Notes: generated from the sequence alone by a model not told the origin. 64,000 nt of DNA from Ancylobacter sp. SL191 (GCF_026625645.1 NZ_CP113056.1:4590764-4654763); one strand, 5' to 3'; shown: positions 33,275 through 42,974, numbered from the stretch's first letter. Translations and numbers: made by a program.

Positions 33275-33647
33275 GGGTGGCGCCTTTCGCGGGCTCGCAG
33301 CAGGTGACGGTGGAGAGGGCAGCGACCGCCGGCTGGCACACTTGCGGATGGCCGCCGCAGCAGTCGCGCATGAGGAAGTCGACGAGATCGGCCAGCGCCG
33401 GGAAGGCGGCGCTGTAGAGGATGGAGCGGCCCTCCCGTCGCGACGCGACAAGCCCGGCCTGTTCAAGCTGCCCGAGATGGAAGGACATGCGCGAGGAGGA
33501 TGCCCCGCCCATCGCCTCGCCAATCACGCCAGCGGCGAGGCCCTCCGGGCCGGCGGTCACCAAGAGACGCACGATGCGCAGGCGGGTTTCCTGCGCCAGC
33601 GCCCCGAAGGCGGCGATGGCCCGCTCCTCCTCGGCCGAGGCTTCCAT
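33267..33647 (-). CDS. arsR: ArsR family metalloregulator
   Basis: Winged-helix repressor of 126 residues, first gene of the leftward ars operon. The DNA-reading segment is SSSRMSFHLGQLEQAGLV. Cysteines for As(III) sit outside the classic helix-3 position: a CC pair in RDCCGGHPQVC and another in TVTCCEP at the C-terminus, as in alphaproteobacterial ArsR types. A dyad operator lies just upstream. Binding of arsenite would release the repressor and open the operon. Confidence 0.94.
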   Translation of the reverse strand: MEASAEEERAIAAFGALAQETRLRIVRLLVTAGPEGLAAGVIGEAMGGASSSRMSFHLGQLEQAGLVASRREGRSILYSAAFPALADLVDFLMRDCCGGHPQVCQPAVAALSTVTCCEPAKGATHG

Positions 33648-33662
33648 GACAACACCTCAATA

Positions 33663-33680
33663 TCTCAATAGATGTTGAGA
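33663..33680. promoter_or_regulatory. ArsR operator (dyad)
   Basis: TCTCAA (33663-33668) and TTGAGA (33675-33680) are inverted arms separated by six bases, 15 bases upstream of the arsR start. The site is AT-rich within GC-rich surroundings. Its position over the expected promoter fits autorepression of the ars operon. Confidence 0.7.
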
Positions 33681-33866
33681 CATTAAACACGGAACGGCGC
33701 CGGTTTCAAGCCATCGCGTCGCGGCGTTGATCGGCCGCCCGGCGGCAATTCGCGCCAAAGCCCTTCCTTCGCGGCACCAACAGGCCCATATAGGAAGGGC
33801 TTGCCATGTCGGCGGGCCCTTTGAATTGGCAGTTGCCCCGCGCGGCTGCATGAGATGGGATAGGAA

Positions 33867-34139
33867 TTGCAGGTTCTCGTACGCGACAACAATGTCGACC
33901 AAGCCCTGAGAGTTCTCAAAAAGAAGATGCAGCGCGAAGGCGTGTTCCGGGAAATGAAAGCCCGCCGCGCCTATGAGAAGCCGTCCGAGCGCCGCAACCG
34001 TGAAGACGCCGAAGCGGTGCGCCGCGCCCGTAAGGCGGCCCGCAAGCAGGCAGTGCGTGACGGCCTGATCGCAGCTCCCAAGAAGAAGCCGCTGAACCCG
34101 CGCGCACCGCGCCCGGCTGCCCCCTCCGAGGCAAAATAA
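33867..34139 (+). CDS. rpsU: 30S ribosomal protein S21, TTG start
   Basis: Small basic ribosomal protein of 90 residues ([20 protein letters not shown] is the S21 signature), involved in binding the Shine-Dalgarno helix of mRNA. The start is TTG at 33867: an in-frame TAG at 33861 closes the frame directly upstream, and the next ATG would remove 20 conserved residues. GGGA at 33857-33860 serves as ribosome-binding site. The C-terminus carries a basic, proline/alanine-rich tail typical of alphaproteobacteria. The 186 bases before it hold the ars operator and otherwise nothing clear. Confidence 0.96.
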   Translation: MQVLVRDNNVDQALRVLKKKMQREGVFREMKARRAYEKPSERRNREDAEAVRRARKAARKQAVRDGLIAAPKKKPLNPRAPRPAAPSEAK

Positions 34140-34319
34140 AGTGGCGTCGGGGTTGTAATAGTGCTTGCAACCCTGTACTGTATCTGCATCGATCTTGGAC
34201 GTTGAACTTTGTTTTGCGCAGCTTTGCGCGTCGGCGAACTTCCTCTCAAATCGATGCCAGCGTAACGTCTGCGGCCGCGCAGACGAGAAAATATCTATGT
34301 CGACTGAAAGGAATTCGTC
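34140..34319 (+). promoter_or_regulatory. Leader region of the cold-shock gene
   Basis: A 180-base non-coding stretch, AT-richer than its neighbours, lies between rpsU and the cold-shock gene. It ends in a ribosome-binding site (GAAAGGAA) before ATG 34320. Long leaders of this kind act as RNA thermosensors for csp genes in other bacteria; here only the length and position support that. GGTTG (from 34153) and GCAACC (from 34167) could pair as a short stem. Confidence 0.45.
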
Positions 34320-34529
34320 ATGGCGACAGGTACTGTGAAGTGGTTCAACGGCCAGAAGGGCTATGGTTTCATCCAGCCGGATAACGGCGGCCCGGATGTG
34401 TTCGTTCATATTTCGGCGGTCGAGCGCGCTGGCATGTCCAGCCTGAACGAAGGCCAGAAGATCTCCTTCGAAGTGCTGGCTGATCGCCGCACGGGCAAGC
34501 AGTCGGCCGGCAACCTCCAGGCCGCGTGA
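34320..34529 (+). CDS. cspA: Cold-shock domain protein, CspA family
   Basis: Single cold-shock domain of 69 residues with both RNA-binding motifs: RNP1 (KGYGFI) and RNP2 (VFVHIS). It starts [14 protein letters not shown], the family consensus. Such proteins bind single-stranded RNA and melt secondary structure during cold or growth transitions. It is followed by a strong terminator at 34575, so it forms a monocistronic unit or the end of an rpsU-csp unit. Confidence 0.96.
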   Translation: MATGTVKWFNGQKGYGFIQPDNGGPDVFVHISAVERAGMSSLNEGQKISFEVLADRRTGKQSAGNLQAA

Positions 34530-34574
34530 TCTTTCGTCCCGCGCCTGGTTTTACCGGCGGGCCACCATGCTTCG

Positions 34575-34608
34575 AAAAGGCCGGGGCTCACCCGGCCTTT
34601 TCTGTTTT
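34575..34608 (+). terminator. Rho-independent terminator after the cold-shock gene
   Basis: AAAAGGCCGGG (34575-34585) pairs perfectly with CCCGGCCTTTT (34591-34601), 11 bp with a 5-base loop, followed by CTGTTTTT. The A-run before and T-run after could make it work in both directions, but only the + direction has a gene ending nearby. Confidence 0.9.
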
Positions 34609-34623
34609 TGAAGGGAACGAGGG

Positions 34624-34926
34624 ATGACCAAGCCGACCCGCGATACCCCGTTCAAGCCCACATTGTCGCGCACTGAAAGCAAGGCCGAGGCTGTCTCGCG
34701 CATCGCCATGTCGATGATCGAGCAGGAGACCGCGCAGCGCGAAGCCAAGACCGAACGCCTCAAGCTGGCCCGCCTCGAACGCGAGGCTGCAGAGGCCACG
34801 ACACGCCAGATCGCCAGCGAAGCCGCCAAGACGGCACCCGCCGCCGCGAAAGCGCCCCGCGTCCGCGTCAAGCTGGCCTCCAAAGCCGCGACGCAGGCCA
34901 CCGCGACCACCCGCAGCGCCGGCTGA
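34624..34926 (+). CDS. Small charged protein of unknown function
   Basis: A 100-residue protein with a ribosome-binding site (AAGGGAACGAGGG) before its ATG. Residues about 18-65 are strongly helical and rich in Arg, Glu and Ala (IEQETAQREAKTERLKLARL), likely a coiled coil; the C-terminal third is Ala/Lys/Thr-rich and probably disordered. No enzymatic motif. Proteins of this kind recur near csp genes in rhizobia, but I know of no role. Codon use matches the neighbours, so the frame looks real. Confidence 0.7.
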   Translation: MTKPTRDTPFKPTLSRTESKAEAVSRIAMSMIEQETAQREAKTERLKLARLEREAAEATTRQIASEAAKTAPAAAKAPRVRVKLASKAATQATATTRSAG

Positions 34927-35034
34927 ACCGCCCGCGGTTCGGATCGCCGCGGCGCATGTCGAGTCCACCCTCCCTGATCCACGCCGTGCCGACGTGCCGA
35001 ACTGTCGCCAGCCAAGGCGGCCAAGGAGGAGCCC

Positions 35035-35331
35035 GTGCCGGTACAACTTTGCCCGCCCATCAGCTCGCAGACCGAGCTTCACACGCCGCTCGCCCGCCCT
35101 GTGCTGGTGGCCGGCGAGCCCCCGCGCGCCTTCGTGACCATTCTGGACGCGCTCGCCAGCCTGAACGACCATGTGCCGGGAAGCTCGGCGGAGGTCGACG
35201 ATGTCATCGACACATTGATGCGGGCCGCGCAAAGCCAGGATCCGGCGCTGCTCGCCCGAGCGACCGACCGCTTCGAGAGCACGTTGCGCAAATGCTACGC
35301 TGCGCCCGATCTCATGAACGAAAGCCCCTGA
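35035..35331 (+). CDS. Small protein of unknown function, GTG start
   Basis: A 98-residue acidic-to-neutral protein. The GTG start follows AAGGAGGA by four bases, one of the best ribosome-binding sites in the window. The middle (FVTILDALASLNDHVPGSSAEVDDVIDTLMRAA) looks helical. I do not recognise a family. The gene ends 33 bases before a strong terminator, so it is a separate small transcription unit after the preceding small gene. Confidence 0.7.
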   Translation: MPVQLCPPISSQTELHTPLARPVLVAGEPPRAFVTILDALASLNDHVPGSSAEVDDVIDTLMRAAQSQDPALLARATDRFESTLRKCYAAPDLMNESP

Positions 35332-35364
35332 ACGGCCCCGCCATCCCGTGAACCGCACGCGGGG

Positions 35365-35391
35365 CGAGAGCGTTGCGCTCTCGGGTTTTTT
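35365..35391 (+). terminator. Rho-independent terminator
   Basis: CGAGAGCG (35365-35372) and CGCTCTCG (35376-35383) form an 8-bp stem with a 3-base loop, followed directly by GGTTTTTT. It closes the small gene ending at 35331. The remaining bases up to tex hold nothing evident. Confidence 0.9.
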
Positions 35392-35518
35392 GTCTCGGCG
35401 CGTTTTCTTCACGCGACCCGGAATCCATTTCGTTCGAAAATGCTTGAGGGCCCCGCGCCTCCCAGCCGCGCCACTCATCCCACGACCGCGTTCCCGCGCA
35501 CTGCGCTGTCCCGCCGCC

Positions 35519-37873
35519 TCACTTGCGACGCAGCGCATCCATCAGCGCGGCACCGAAAGCTCCCTGCGGTTCGCGCGGCGTCTCGGCGCGACGCGGCGCG
35601 CCCGTGGTGGGACGCGCGGCAGCCGCCTTGTCGCGCACGGGCTCGCGGGCACTCTCGCGCCCGCCCGCGGCACCCGGCGCCGCGTCCTTGCGCAGGGAAA
35701 GGCTGATGCGCTTGCGCTTGAGGTCGACCTCGAGCACCCGCACCTTCACCACATCGCCGACCTTCACCACCTCGTGGGCGTCCTTGACGAAGCGGTCGGC
35801 GAGCTGGGAGACATGCACCAGCCCGTCCTGATGCACGCCGATATCGACGAAGGCACCGAAGGCCGCGACATTGGTCACCGTGCCCTCCAGCAACATGCCG
35901 GGCTTGAGATCCTTCATGTCGTCGACGCCGTCCGCGAAGGTCGCGGTCTTGAAGGCCGGCCGCGGATCGCGGCCCGGCTTTTCCAGTTCGGCGATGATGT
36001 CGCGCACCGTCGGCAGGCCGAAGCGCTCATCCACGAAGCTGCGCGGATCGACTGCCTTCAGTACCGCGCTGTCGCCCATCAGCGTGCGCAGGTCGCGCCC
36101 GCAGGCGGCGACGATCTTGCGCGCCACGCCATAGGCCTCCGGGTGAACGGCGGAGGAATCAAGCGGCTCGGCACCATCGCGAATACGCAGGAAGCCGGCG
36201 CATTGCTCGAAGGTGCGCGGCCCGAGCCGGGCGACGCTCATGAGTTGCTTGCGGCTGGCGAAGGGACCGTTCGCGTCGCGGTGGGCGACGATAGCTTCCG
36301 CCAGCGAGGTGCCAAGACCGGACACGCGGGCCAGCAGCGAGGCGGAGGCGGTGTTGAGGTCGACGCCGACCGCATTCACCGCATCCTCCACCACCGCGTC
36401 GAGCGCGCGGGCGAGATGGTACTGGTCGACATCGTGCTGGTACTGCCCGACACCGATGGACTTCGGGTCGATCTTCACCAGCTCGGCCAGCGGATCCTGC
36501 AGGCGGCGGGCGATGGACACGGCGCCGCGCAGCGACACATCGAGACCGGGGAACTCGGCGGCGGCCGCCTCGGAGGCGGAATAGACCGAGGCGCCGGCTT
36601 CCGACACCACGACCTTGATCGGCTTCACCCCGCCCTCGGGCACGGGCAGCATGGCGAGCAGGTCCGCCACCAGCTTCTCCGTCTCCCGACTACCCGTGCC
36701 GTTGCCGATAGCGATGAGCTCGACGCGGTGCTGGCGGATCAGGCTGGCGAGCTCGGCCTGCGTGCCGCGCACATCGTTCTTGGGCGGGAAGGGATAGACG
36801 GTGGAGGTGGCGAGCAGCTTGCCGGTGCCGTCGACGATCGCCACCTTCACACCGGTGCGGATGCCGGGATCGAGGCCCATCGTGGCGCGTGAGCCGGCCG
36901 GGGCGGCCAGCAGCAGATCCTTGAGATTGCGCGCGAAGACCTCGATCGCCTCGGTCTCGGCACGGGCGCGCAGTTCGCTCATCAGGTCGATCGACAGGCT
37001 GAGCGAGAGCTTCACCCGCCAGGTCCAGCCGGCGACCTCCATGAGCCAGGCATCGCCCGGCAAGCGGGAGCCGATCCCGCAGGCGTGGGCGATGATCTGA
37101 ACCACGGGTTTGATCGGCGCGGGATCGTCGAGATCGACCTCGACGTCGAGCGTCAGCACCTCTTCATTACGCCCGCGCAGCATGGCCAGCGCCCGATGGC
37201 TCGGCATGCCCGCCCATTTCTCCGCATGGTCGAAATAGTCGGAGAACTTGGCGCCGGCGTCCTGCTTGCCGTCGACCACGCGGGCGTGGATGACGGCGCG
37301 CGCGCGCAGATGGGCGCGCAGGCGGCCCAGCAGCTCGGCATTCTGCGCGAATTGCTCGGAGAGAATGTCGCGCGCGCCCTCCAGCGCCGCCTTCACATCC
37401 GGCACCTCCTCGGTGAGGTAGCCGGCCGCGAGTTCGGCAGGCACCAGCGCGCGGTCGGCCAGGATGGCGTCGGCCAGCGGGCCAAGACCGCGCTCGCGGG
37501 CGATGTCGGCGCGATTGCGGCGCTTGGGCTTGTAGGGAAGGTAGATGTCCTCCAGCTCCGCCTTGGTGACGGCGCCGGCGATGGCGCCTTGCAGCGCCTC
37601 GGTGAGCTTGCCCTGCTGGCGGATCGACTCGGTGATGGCACTGCGGCGGGCTTCCAGCTCGCGCAGATAGACCAGCCGCTCGCCAAGAAGGCGCAGCTGC
37701 GTGTCGTCGAGACCGCCCGTCACTTCCTTGCGGTAGCGCGCGATGAAGGGCACCGTCGCGCCCTCGTCGAGCAGCGCGATGGCGGCCAGCGCCTGCTGCG
37801 GGCGGGCGCTGATCTCCCCGGCGATCTGCTGGGCGATGCGGGCGGTGACGGCGGTATCGGTCGTGGCGCTCAT
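35519..37873 (-). CDS. tex: Tex family RNA-binding transcription accessory protein
   Basis: A 784-residue Tex protein: N-terminal helical Tex domain, YqgF-like nuclease fold ([20 protein letters not shown]), helix-hairpin-helix region ([20 protein letters not shown] and [15 protein letters not shown]), and a C-terminal S1 RNA-binding domain ([20 protein letters not shown]). Tex binds nucleic acid and elongating RNA polymerase and affects expression of stress and toxin genes in other bacteria. A low-complexity Ala/Arg tail follows the S1 domain. Complete. Confidence 0.96.
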   Translation of the reverse strand: MSATTDTAVTARIAQQIAGEISARPQQALAAIALLDEGATVPFIARYRKEVTGGLDDTQLRLLGERLVYLRELEARRSAITESIRQQGKLTEALQGAIAGAVTKAELEDIYLPYKPKRRNRADIARERGLGPLADAILADRALVPAELAAGYLTEEVPDVKAALEGARDILSEQFAQNAELLGRLRAHLRARAVIHARVVDGKQDAGAKFSDYFDHAEKWAGMPSHRALAMLRGRNEEVLTLDVEVDLDDPAPIKPVVQIIAHACGIGSRLPGDAWLMEVAGWTWRVKLSLSLSIDLMSELRARAETEAIEVFARNLKDLLLAAPAGSRATMGLDPGIRTGVKVAIVDGTGKLLATSTVYPFPPKNDVRGTQAELASLIRQHRVELIAIGNGTGSRETEKLVADLLAMLPVPEGGVKPIKVVVSEAGASVYSASEAAAAEFPGLDVSLRGAVSIARRLQDPLAELVKIDPKSIGVGQYQHDVDQYHLARALDAVVEDAVNAVGVDLNTASASLLARVSGLGTSLAEAIVAHRDANGPFASRKQLMSVARLGPRTFEQCAGFLRIRDGAEPLDSSAVHPEAYGVARKIVAACGRDLRTLMGDSAVLKAVDPRSFVDERFGLPTVRDIIAELEKPGRDPRPAFKTATFADGVDDMKDLKPGMLLEGTVTNVAAFGAFVDIGVHQDGLVHVSQLADRFVKDAHEVVKVGDVVKVRVLEVDLKRKRISLSLRKDAAPGAAGGRESAREPVRDKAAAARPTTGAPRRAETPREPQGAFGAALMDALRRK

Positions 37874-37957
37874 GCGGTTCCCGGAATCGATGGGACGGGG
37901 CCGCGACCATAGTGAGAGCGGCCGGCAAAAGCCAAGGCCGCCCCCATCACAGCATCA

Positions 37958-39337
37958 TCAGGCCAGCCAGAAGATCAGTCCCGACAGGGCAAAACCCATC
38001 AACCCGACCAATGTCTGCATCACGGTCCATGTCTTGAAGGTGGTCTTGATGTCCATGTTGAAGAAGCGACCGACCAACCAGAAGCCGGAATCGTTCACAT
38101 GCGAGAGCATGACCGAGCCGGCGGCGAGCGCGACGACGATGGCGGCGAGATCCGCTCCCTGATAACCCGCCGCCTGCACTGCGGGCTGCACAAGCCCCGC
38201 GGCGGTGATGAGCGCGACGGTGGCCGAGCCCTGTGCGACGCGCAGCGCGGTGGCGATGAGAAAGCCCGCGACGAAGATCGGCAGGCCGATATAGGCCATG
38301 CCGTCGGCCAGCGCGTCGCCAATGCCGGAAGCCCGGAGCACCCCGCCGAACATGCCACCGGCGCCCGTCACGAGGATGATCGAGCAGACCGGGCCGAGCG
38401 CGGAATCCAGCGTGCGCTCGACACTTGACGCATCGCGCCCGCGCCGGGGGCCGAGCACATAGGAGGCGACCAGCACGGCGATCAGCAGCGCTACCGGCGT
38501 CGCGCCGATGGTGCGCGCAAGCTGGAACCAGCCGGCGTCGCTGTTCACCCAGCCCTGCGCGCGGGCGAAGTCCAGCCCGGTATTGATGAAGATGAGGACC
38601 AGCGGCAGCAGGAGAAGACCGACCACCGTGCCGGAGCTCGGCGGGTTCACCGGCGGCTCCGCCGGCGCGCCGCCGGAGAGGATCTCGGGCACTGGCAGAA
38701 CCACGCGCTGGCCGATCCAGTGGCCAAACAGCCAGCCGGCGACGATCCAGGTCGGGATGGCGACGGCAAGCCCCACCAGCACCAGCAGCCCGACATCGGC
38801 GCCGAGCAGTTCGGCCGCAGCCACGGGGCCGGGATGCGGCGGCACGAAGACGTGCATCACGGAAAAGGCGGTCGCGACGGGAATGCCGTAGAGCAGCAGC
38901 CCGCCGCCAAGCCGCCGTGCCACGGTGAACACCACCGGCAGCATCACCACGAGGCCGGCATCGAAGAAAATCGGGAAGCCGAAGATCAGCGAGGCGATGC
39001 CGAGCGCCAGCGGCGCGCGCTTCTCGCCGAAACGGTTGACGAGGTCATCGGCAAGCGCCTGCGCACCGCCGGACACCTCGAGCAAGCGCCCCAGCATGGC
39101 GCCGAGGCCGACGAGCAGCGCCACCCCGCCCAGTGTCGAGCCGAAGGAGGAGGTGATCGTCGTCAGGATCGCCTGCGGCGGGATGCCGGCCACCACGGCG
39201 GTGAGCAGGCTGACCAGGATCAGGGCTACGAAGGCGTGGACGCGGAAGTGGATGATGAGGACAAGGAGGAGGACGATCGCGCCAATGACGATGGCGAGGA
39301 GCGGCCCGATGCCGAGCGTCTGCTGGAAATTTTCCAC
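37958..39337 (-). CDS. gntP: Gluconate permease, GntP family
   Basis: Proton-coupled gluconate transporter of 459 residues with about 12-14 helices; family landmarks include HVFVPPHPGPVAAAELLGADVG and the C-terminal MLSHVNDSGFWLVGRFFNM. It starts three bases after the gluconokinase gene, forming an uptake-phosphorylation pair that feeds 6-phosphogluconate to the Entner-Doudoroff or pentose phosphate pathway. Confidence 0.95.
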   Translation of the reverse strand: MENFQQTLGIGPLLAIVIGAIVLLLVLIIHFRVHAFVALILVSLLTAVVAGIPPQAILTTITSSFGSTLGGVALLVGLGAMLGRLLEVSGGAQALADDLVNRFGEKRAPLALGIASLIFGFPIFFDAGLVVMLPVVFTVARRLGGGLLLYGIPVATAFSVMHVFVPPHPGPVAAAELLGADVGLLVLVGLAVAIPTWIVAGWLFGHWIGQRVVLPVPEILSGGAPAEPPVNPPSSGTVVGLLLLPLVLIFINTGLDFARAQGWVNSDAGWFQLARTIGATPVALLIAVLVASYVLGPRRGRDASSVERTLDSALGPVCSIILVTGAGGMFGGVLRASGIGDALADGMAYIGLPIFVAGFLIATALRVAQGSATVALITAAGLVQPAVQAAGYQGADLAAIVVALAAGSVMLSHVNDSGFWLVGRFFNMDIKTTFKTWTVMQTLVGLMGFALSGLIFWLA

Positions 39338-39340
39338 GCG

Positions 39341-39919
39341 TCAGCCCCCCACCTGCGCGCCGGTCGCGGCGGGATACGCCGCCGCCCGGTCGGTCAGCCC
39401 CAGCCCCTCCAGAGCGCGGGCGACGACCTGCTCGGGCGGCACGTCGACGGTGACCTGCACCCCGCGCTCGTCCGCCGCAAGGTCTTCGAGCGTGTCGAAC
39501 TGGGAATCGAGCAGCGAGGGCGGCATGAAATGGCCGGTGCGGTGGGCCATGCGGTCGGCGACCAGAGCGCGGTCGGCGATCAATTCGACAAAGCGCACAT
39601 CGGCCTTCGCCCGGCGCAACGTGTCGCGGTAGGCCCGCTTCAGCGCCGAGCAGGTGATGATGACATTGCGCCCGCTTGCCGCCTCGGCGTCGATATAGGC
39701 GCGGATCTTCTCCAGCCAGGGCGCGCGGTCCTCGTCGTCGAGCGGAACGCCCTTCGACATCTTGGCGATGTTGGTCGCGGGGTGGAAGGTGTCGCCCTCG
39801 GCATAGGGCCAGCCAAGAGCCTCGGCGAGCATCCGGGCGGTGGTGGTTTTGCCGGTGCTCGACGGGCCCATCACGATCAGCGCCAGCGTCGCGCCCGTAC
39901 CCTCACCCATTTGCTGCAT
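39341..39919 (-). CDS. gntK: Gluconokinase
   Basis: ATP-dependent kinase of 192 residues converting D-gluconate to 6-phosphogluconate. The P-loop is MGPSSTGKTT, and the gluconate-kinase motifs EGDTFHP, GVPLDDEDRAPWL and TCSALKRAYRD are all present. Two in-frame ATGs (39919 and 39910) compete for the start. A palindrome at 39930-39954 lies directly upstream and may be an operator. First gene of the gntK-gntP unit. Confidence 0.95.
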   Translation of the reverse strand: MQQMGEGTGATLALIVMGPSSTGKTTTARMLAEALGWPYAEGDTFHPATNIAKMSKGVPLDDEDRAPWLEKIRAYIDAEAASGRNVIITCSALKRAYRDTLRRAKADVRFVELIADRALVADRMAHRTGHFMPPSLLDSQFDTLEDLAADERGVQVTVDVPPEQVVARALEGLGLTDRAAAYPAATGAQVGG

Positions 39920-39929
39920 CCTCGGCTCT

Positions 39930-39954
39930 CCACCTCGACTGTATCCCGAGGTGG
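39930..39954. promoter_or_regulatory. Palindrome upstream of gluconokinase
   Basis: CCACCTCG (39930-39937) and CGAGGTGG (39947-39954) are perfect 8-bp inverted arms around nine bases, 11 bases before gntK. It could be an operator for a gluconate repressor or the stem of a terminator for the DUF2934 gene; there is no T-run, which favours an operator. Confidence 0.5.
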
Positions 39955-40027
39955 AACGCCACGGCGCGCCGCATGGTTCCCCCGCGAGGTAGGCGAGGGC
40001 GGGCGCTTTGACAATACAAGGAGACGG

Positions 40028-40273
40028 TCAGCCCGAGGGCTGCTGGTTGGGATCGTCGCTGCCGACATCCGGCAGCATGCCGGTGCCGGGGGTGGCATCC
40101 TCGTTGACGAGGTCCGGCCGGGCGTGCGGCCCGGCGCTGGGCATGTCCGCGTCGTCGGTCTCGACCAGCGCCGCCGCCTGCTGCCAGTGCTCGATCTCGC
40201 GGCCGGTCGGGCAGCCCTCCGCGAGCCACAGCTCATGCGCCTTCGCCCTGATCTGCTCGTCGCGCTCACTCAT
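40028..40273 (-). CDS. DUF2934 domain protein
   Basis: An 81-residue acidic protein. Residues 1 to about 35 carry the DUF2934 pattern (IRAKAHELWLAEGCPTGREIEHW), a short helical motif common in rhizobia and other alphaproteobacteria; the rest is Asp/Pro-rich and likely disordered. A strong ribosome-binding site (AAGGAG) precedes the ATG. Function unknown. It lies between the sugar-acid operon and the gluconate genes, but nothing ties it to either. Confidence 0.88.
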   Translation of the reverse strand: MSERDEQIRAKAHELWLAEGCPTGREIEHWQQAAALVETDDADMPSAGPHARPDLVNEDATPGTGMLPDVGSDDPNQQPSG

Positions 40274-40340
40274 GGTCCGGCTCCTTACCTGTGTGAGGCA
40301 AGAACCCGCGAGGCGCCGGCCCGTTCCGCACGGCGACCGC

Positions 40341-41864
40341 CTACATCACCGCGCCGAGCTGCCAGGGCACGAACTCGTTGCGGCCATAGCCGAGCAGTTC
40401 GGATTTCGAGCGCTGGCCGGAGGCGATGGCGAGCACGGCCTCGAAGATCTCGCGGCCCTTGGCCTCGATCGACACGCCGTCGAGCACATCGCCGCAATTG
40501 ATGTCCATGTCCTCCTCCATCCGGCGGAAGAGGTCGGAATTGGTCGCGAGCTTCACCGAGGGTGTCGGCTTGCAGCCATAGGCCGAGCCGCGCCCGGTGG
40601 TGAAACACAGCATGTTCGCCCCGCCGGCCACCTGCCCTGTCGCCGCCACCGGGTCGTAGCCGGGCGTATCCATATAGACGAAGCCCCGGCGGTCGATGCG
40701 CTCGGCGTAGCGGTAGACGCCGCGCAGGGTCGAGGTGCCGCCCTTGGCGACCGCGCCGAGCGACTTCTCCAGAATGGTGGTGAGCCCGCCCGCCTTGTTG
40801 CCCGGCGAGGGGTTGTTGTTCAGTTCGCCACCGGCGCGGGCGGCGTACTGCGTCCACCACTCGATCAGATCGACGATCTTGCGCCCGACCGCCTCGCTTT
40901 CCGCCCGGCGGGTGAGCAGATGCTCGGCGCCGAATATCTCCGGCGTTTCCGAGAGGATCGCCGTGCCGCCATGACGCACCAGCAGATCGACCGCCGCGCC
41001 GAGCGCCGGGTTGGCGGTGAGGCCCGAATAACCGTCCGAGCCGCCGCATTGCAGCGCCAGCACCAGCTCGGAGGCCGGCACCGTCTCACGCACGCTGGCA
41101 TTGGCGTAGGGCAGCATTTCGCGGATCTTGGCGACGCCGGTCTCGATGGACTGGCGCGTGCCGCCATTCTCCTGAATGGTCAGCGTCTGGAAATGCGGTC
41201 CCTCGACGATGCCGTACTGCTTCATCATGCGCGGGATCTGGAACACCTCGCAGCCGAGCCCGACCACGAGGATCGAGGCGAAGTTCGGGTGGCTGGCATA
41301 GCCCCATTGGGTGCGGGCAAGGATGTCGAACTCCTCGCTCTTGGAAGCCATGCCGCAGCCCGTGCCGTGGGTGAAGGCGACCACGCCGTCAATGTTCGGG
41401 TAGTCCGCGAGCACGCCCGAGCGCGTTACCGCGTCGGCGATGAAATCAGCCACCGTCGCCGAGCAGTTCACCGAGGAGAGGATGCCGATATAGTTGCGCG
41501 TGCCGACCCGCCCGTCGGCGCGGCGGAAGCCCTGAAAGCTCGCCGGCGCCTCGCCCGGCAGCAGGCCGGTATCGGGCCGGGCCTCGGAGGCGAAGGCATA
41601 GTCGCGCTCGAAATCCTGCAGCACGACATTGTGCTCGTGGACCCAGTCCCCCGGGGCGATGTCGGCGCCAGCAAAGCCGATGACCTGGCCGAACTTGCGG
41701 ATCGCCTCGCCCGCCGCAATGGCGCGCGAGGCCACCTTGTGGCCCTTGGGGATCTGCCGCGCGGCCACGACGCCCGCCGCGACCATGGCGCCGGCCGGCA
41801 GGCTGTCGACCGCGATCACGACATTGTCGGCGTCGCCAAGGCGCAGGATGCGGGGAACGGCCAT
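40341..41864 (-). CDS. uxaA: Altronate dehydratase (UxaA/GarD family)
   Basis: A 507-residue dehydratase that converts D-altronate to 2-keto-3-deoxy-gluconate (KDG) with loss of water. The N-terminal SAF domain (to about residue 95) is followed by the catalytic region with GRVGTRNYIGILSSVNCSAT, THGTGCGM, GLGCEV and LQCGGSDGYSG, all features of UxaA/GarD enzymes that use iron or another divalent metal. Last gene of a seven-gene leftward operon, four bases after the dehydrogenase gene. Galactarate dehydratase activity is the main alternative; the surrounding enzymes favour altronate. Confidence 0.93.
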   Translation of the reverse strand: MAVPRILRLGDADNVVIAVDSLPAGAMVAAGVVAARQIPKGHKVASRAIAAGEAIRKFGQVIGFAGADIAPGDWVHEHNVVLQDFERDYAFASEARPDTGLLPGEAPASFQGFRRADGRVGTRNYIGILSSVNCSATVADFIADAVTRSGVLADYPNIDGVVAFTHGTGCGMASKSEEFDILARTQWGYASHPNFASILVVGLGCEVFQIPRMMKQYGIVEGPHFQTLTIQENGGTRQSIETGVAKIREMLPYANASVRETVPASELVLALQCGGSDGYSGLTANPALGAAVDLLVRHGGTAILSETPEIFGAEHLLTRRAESEAVGRKIVDLIEWWTQYAARAGGELNNNPSPGNKAGGLTTILEKSLGAVAKGGTSTLRGVYRYAERIDRRGFVYMDTPGYDPVAATGQVAGGANMLCFTTGRGSAYGCKPTPSVKLATNSDLFRRMEEDMDINCGDVLDGVSIEAKGREIFEAVLAIASGQRSKSELLGYGRNEFVPWQLGAVM

Positions 41865-41868
41865 GGGC

Positions 41869-42879
41869 TCAGACTTCCAATATTGCCTTGATGACGCCCG
41901 CCTCGGGCTTCAGCCAGGCGTCGAACAGGACGGGCGCCTCGCTGAGCGGGCCGCGATGGGTGTTCAGCGCCTTGGTCGGCACCTTGCCGGCCTCCATCTG
42001 CCGGACGACCTCGGCGAAGTCGTCGGCCTGCGCGTTGCGGCTGGCGAACAGCGTCGCCTCGCGCTTGTGGAATTCAGGGTCGGAAAAGGTGATGTCGGTG
42101 CGCACCACGCTGACCAGCACGTAGCGGCCGGCATGGGCGAGAAAGCCGAAACCGCGCTGCATGGCGGCCGCGTTGCCGGTGGCGTCGATCACCACATCGT
42201 AGAAGTCGCCGCCGGTCAGCCGCTTGGCTTCCGCCTCGGCGGAGGCGTCGGCGATCAGCATCTGGTCGGCGCCCAGCTCGTTGATGGTGAAGCCGATGCG
42301 GTCCTCGCGCAGGTCCATCACCGTCACATGCGCCCCGCGCGCCTTGGCGAAGATGATGGCGGACATGCCGATGGGGCCGGAGCCCACGACCAGCACGCGG
42401 TCCTGCCCGGTGATGCCGCCGCGCTTCACGCCATGGGCGCCGATGGCGAGGAACTCGATCATCGCCGCCTCGTCCAGCGAGGCGGAGCCGGCCGGCACGA
42501 CGTTCTGCACGGGCACGCAGAGGAATTCGGCCATGCCGCCATCGCGGTGCACGCCGAGCACGTTGATGTTCATGCAGGCATTGTTCACGCCCTTGCGGCA
42601 GGCATGGCAGGTGCCGCAGGACAGGTACGGCACGATGTAGACATTCTGCCCCTTGGCGAGGCCGCTGCCCGCCGGCGCGCTCTCCACCGTGCCGGAGAGC
42701 TCGTGACCCATGACGCGGGGATATTCGAGGAAGGGGTGCTGGCCCTTGTAGATGTGAAAGTCCGTGCCGCAGATGCCCACCCGGCGGATGCGGATCAGCG
42801 CCTCGCCCGCCGCCGGCACCGGCTCGGGACGGCTGATGACCGAGAGGCGGCCGGGTTCTTCGCAGATCAGGGCTTTCAT
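41869..42879 (-). CDS. Zinc-dependent dehydrogenase, LgoD/YjjN-like (L-galactonate 5-dehydrogenase candidate)
   Basis: Medium-chain alcohol dehydrogenase of 336 residues. The catalytic zinc site is GICGTDFHIYKGQHPFLEYP with GHELSG; the structural zinc cysteines are in CGTCHACRKGVNNAC; the NAD-binding motif is VVGSGPIGMSAI. The overall pattern, including LGVHRDGGMAEFL and FSDPEFHKREATLFASRNA, is close to E. coli YjjN/LgoD, which oxidises L-galactonate to D-tagaturonate. That product is the substrate of the uronate reductase encoded in the same operon, which supports the call; L-gulonate or a related acid remains possible. Confidence 0.85.
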   Translation of the reverse strand: MKALICEEPGRLSVISRPEPVPAAGEALIRIRRVGICGTDFHIYKGQHPFLEYPRVMGHELSGTVESAPAGSGLAKGQNVYIVPYLSCGTCHACRKGVNNACMNINVLGVHRDGGMAEFLCVPVQNVVPAGSASLDEAAMIEFLAIGAHGVKRGGITGQDRVLVVGSGPIGMSAIIFAKARGAHVTVMDLREDRIGFTINELGADQMLIADASAEAEAKRLTGGDFYDVVIDATGNAAAMQRGFGFLAHAGRYVLVSVVRTDITFSDPEFHKREATLFASRNAQADDFAEVVRQMEAGKVPTKALNTHRGPLSEAPVLFDAWLKPEAGVIKAILEV

Positions 42880-42974
42880 GGCGCGGGCTTTCCGGGGCGG
42901 GGTCGAAGCGGAGAAAGATGCGGCCCGATGAGAGGCGTGGTGCCGGGATCACCGGGCCGCAGTCGGGAGGCTCG

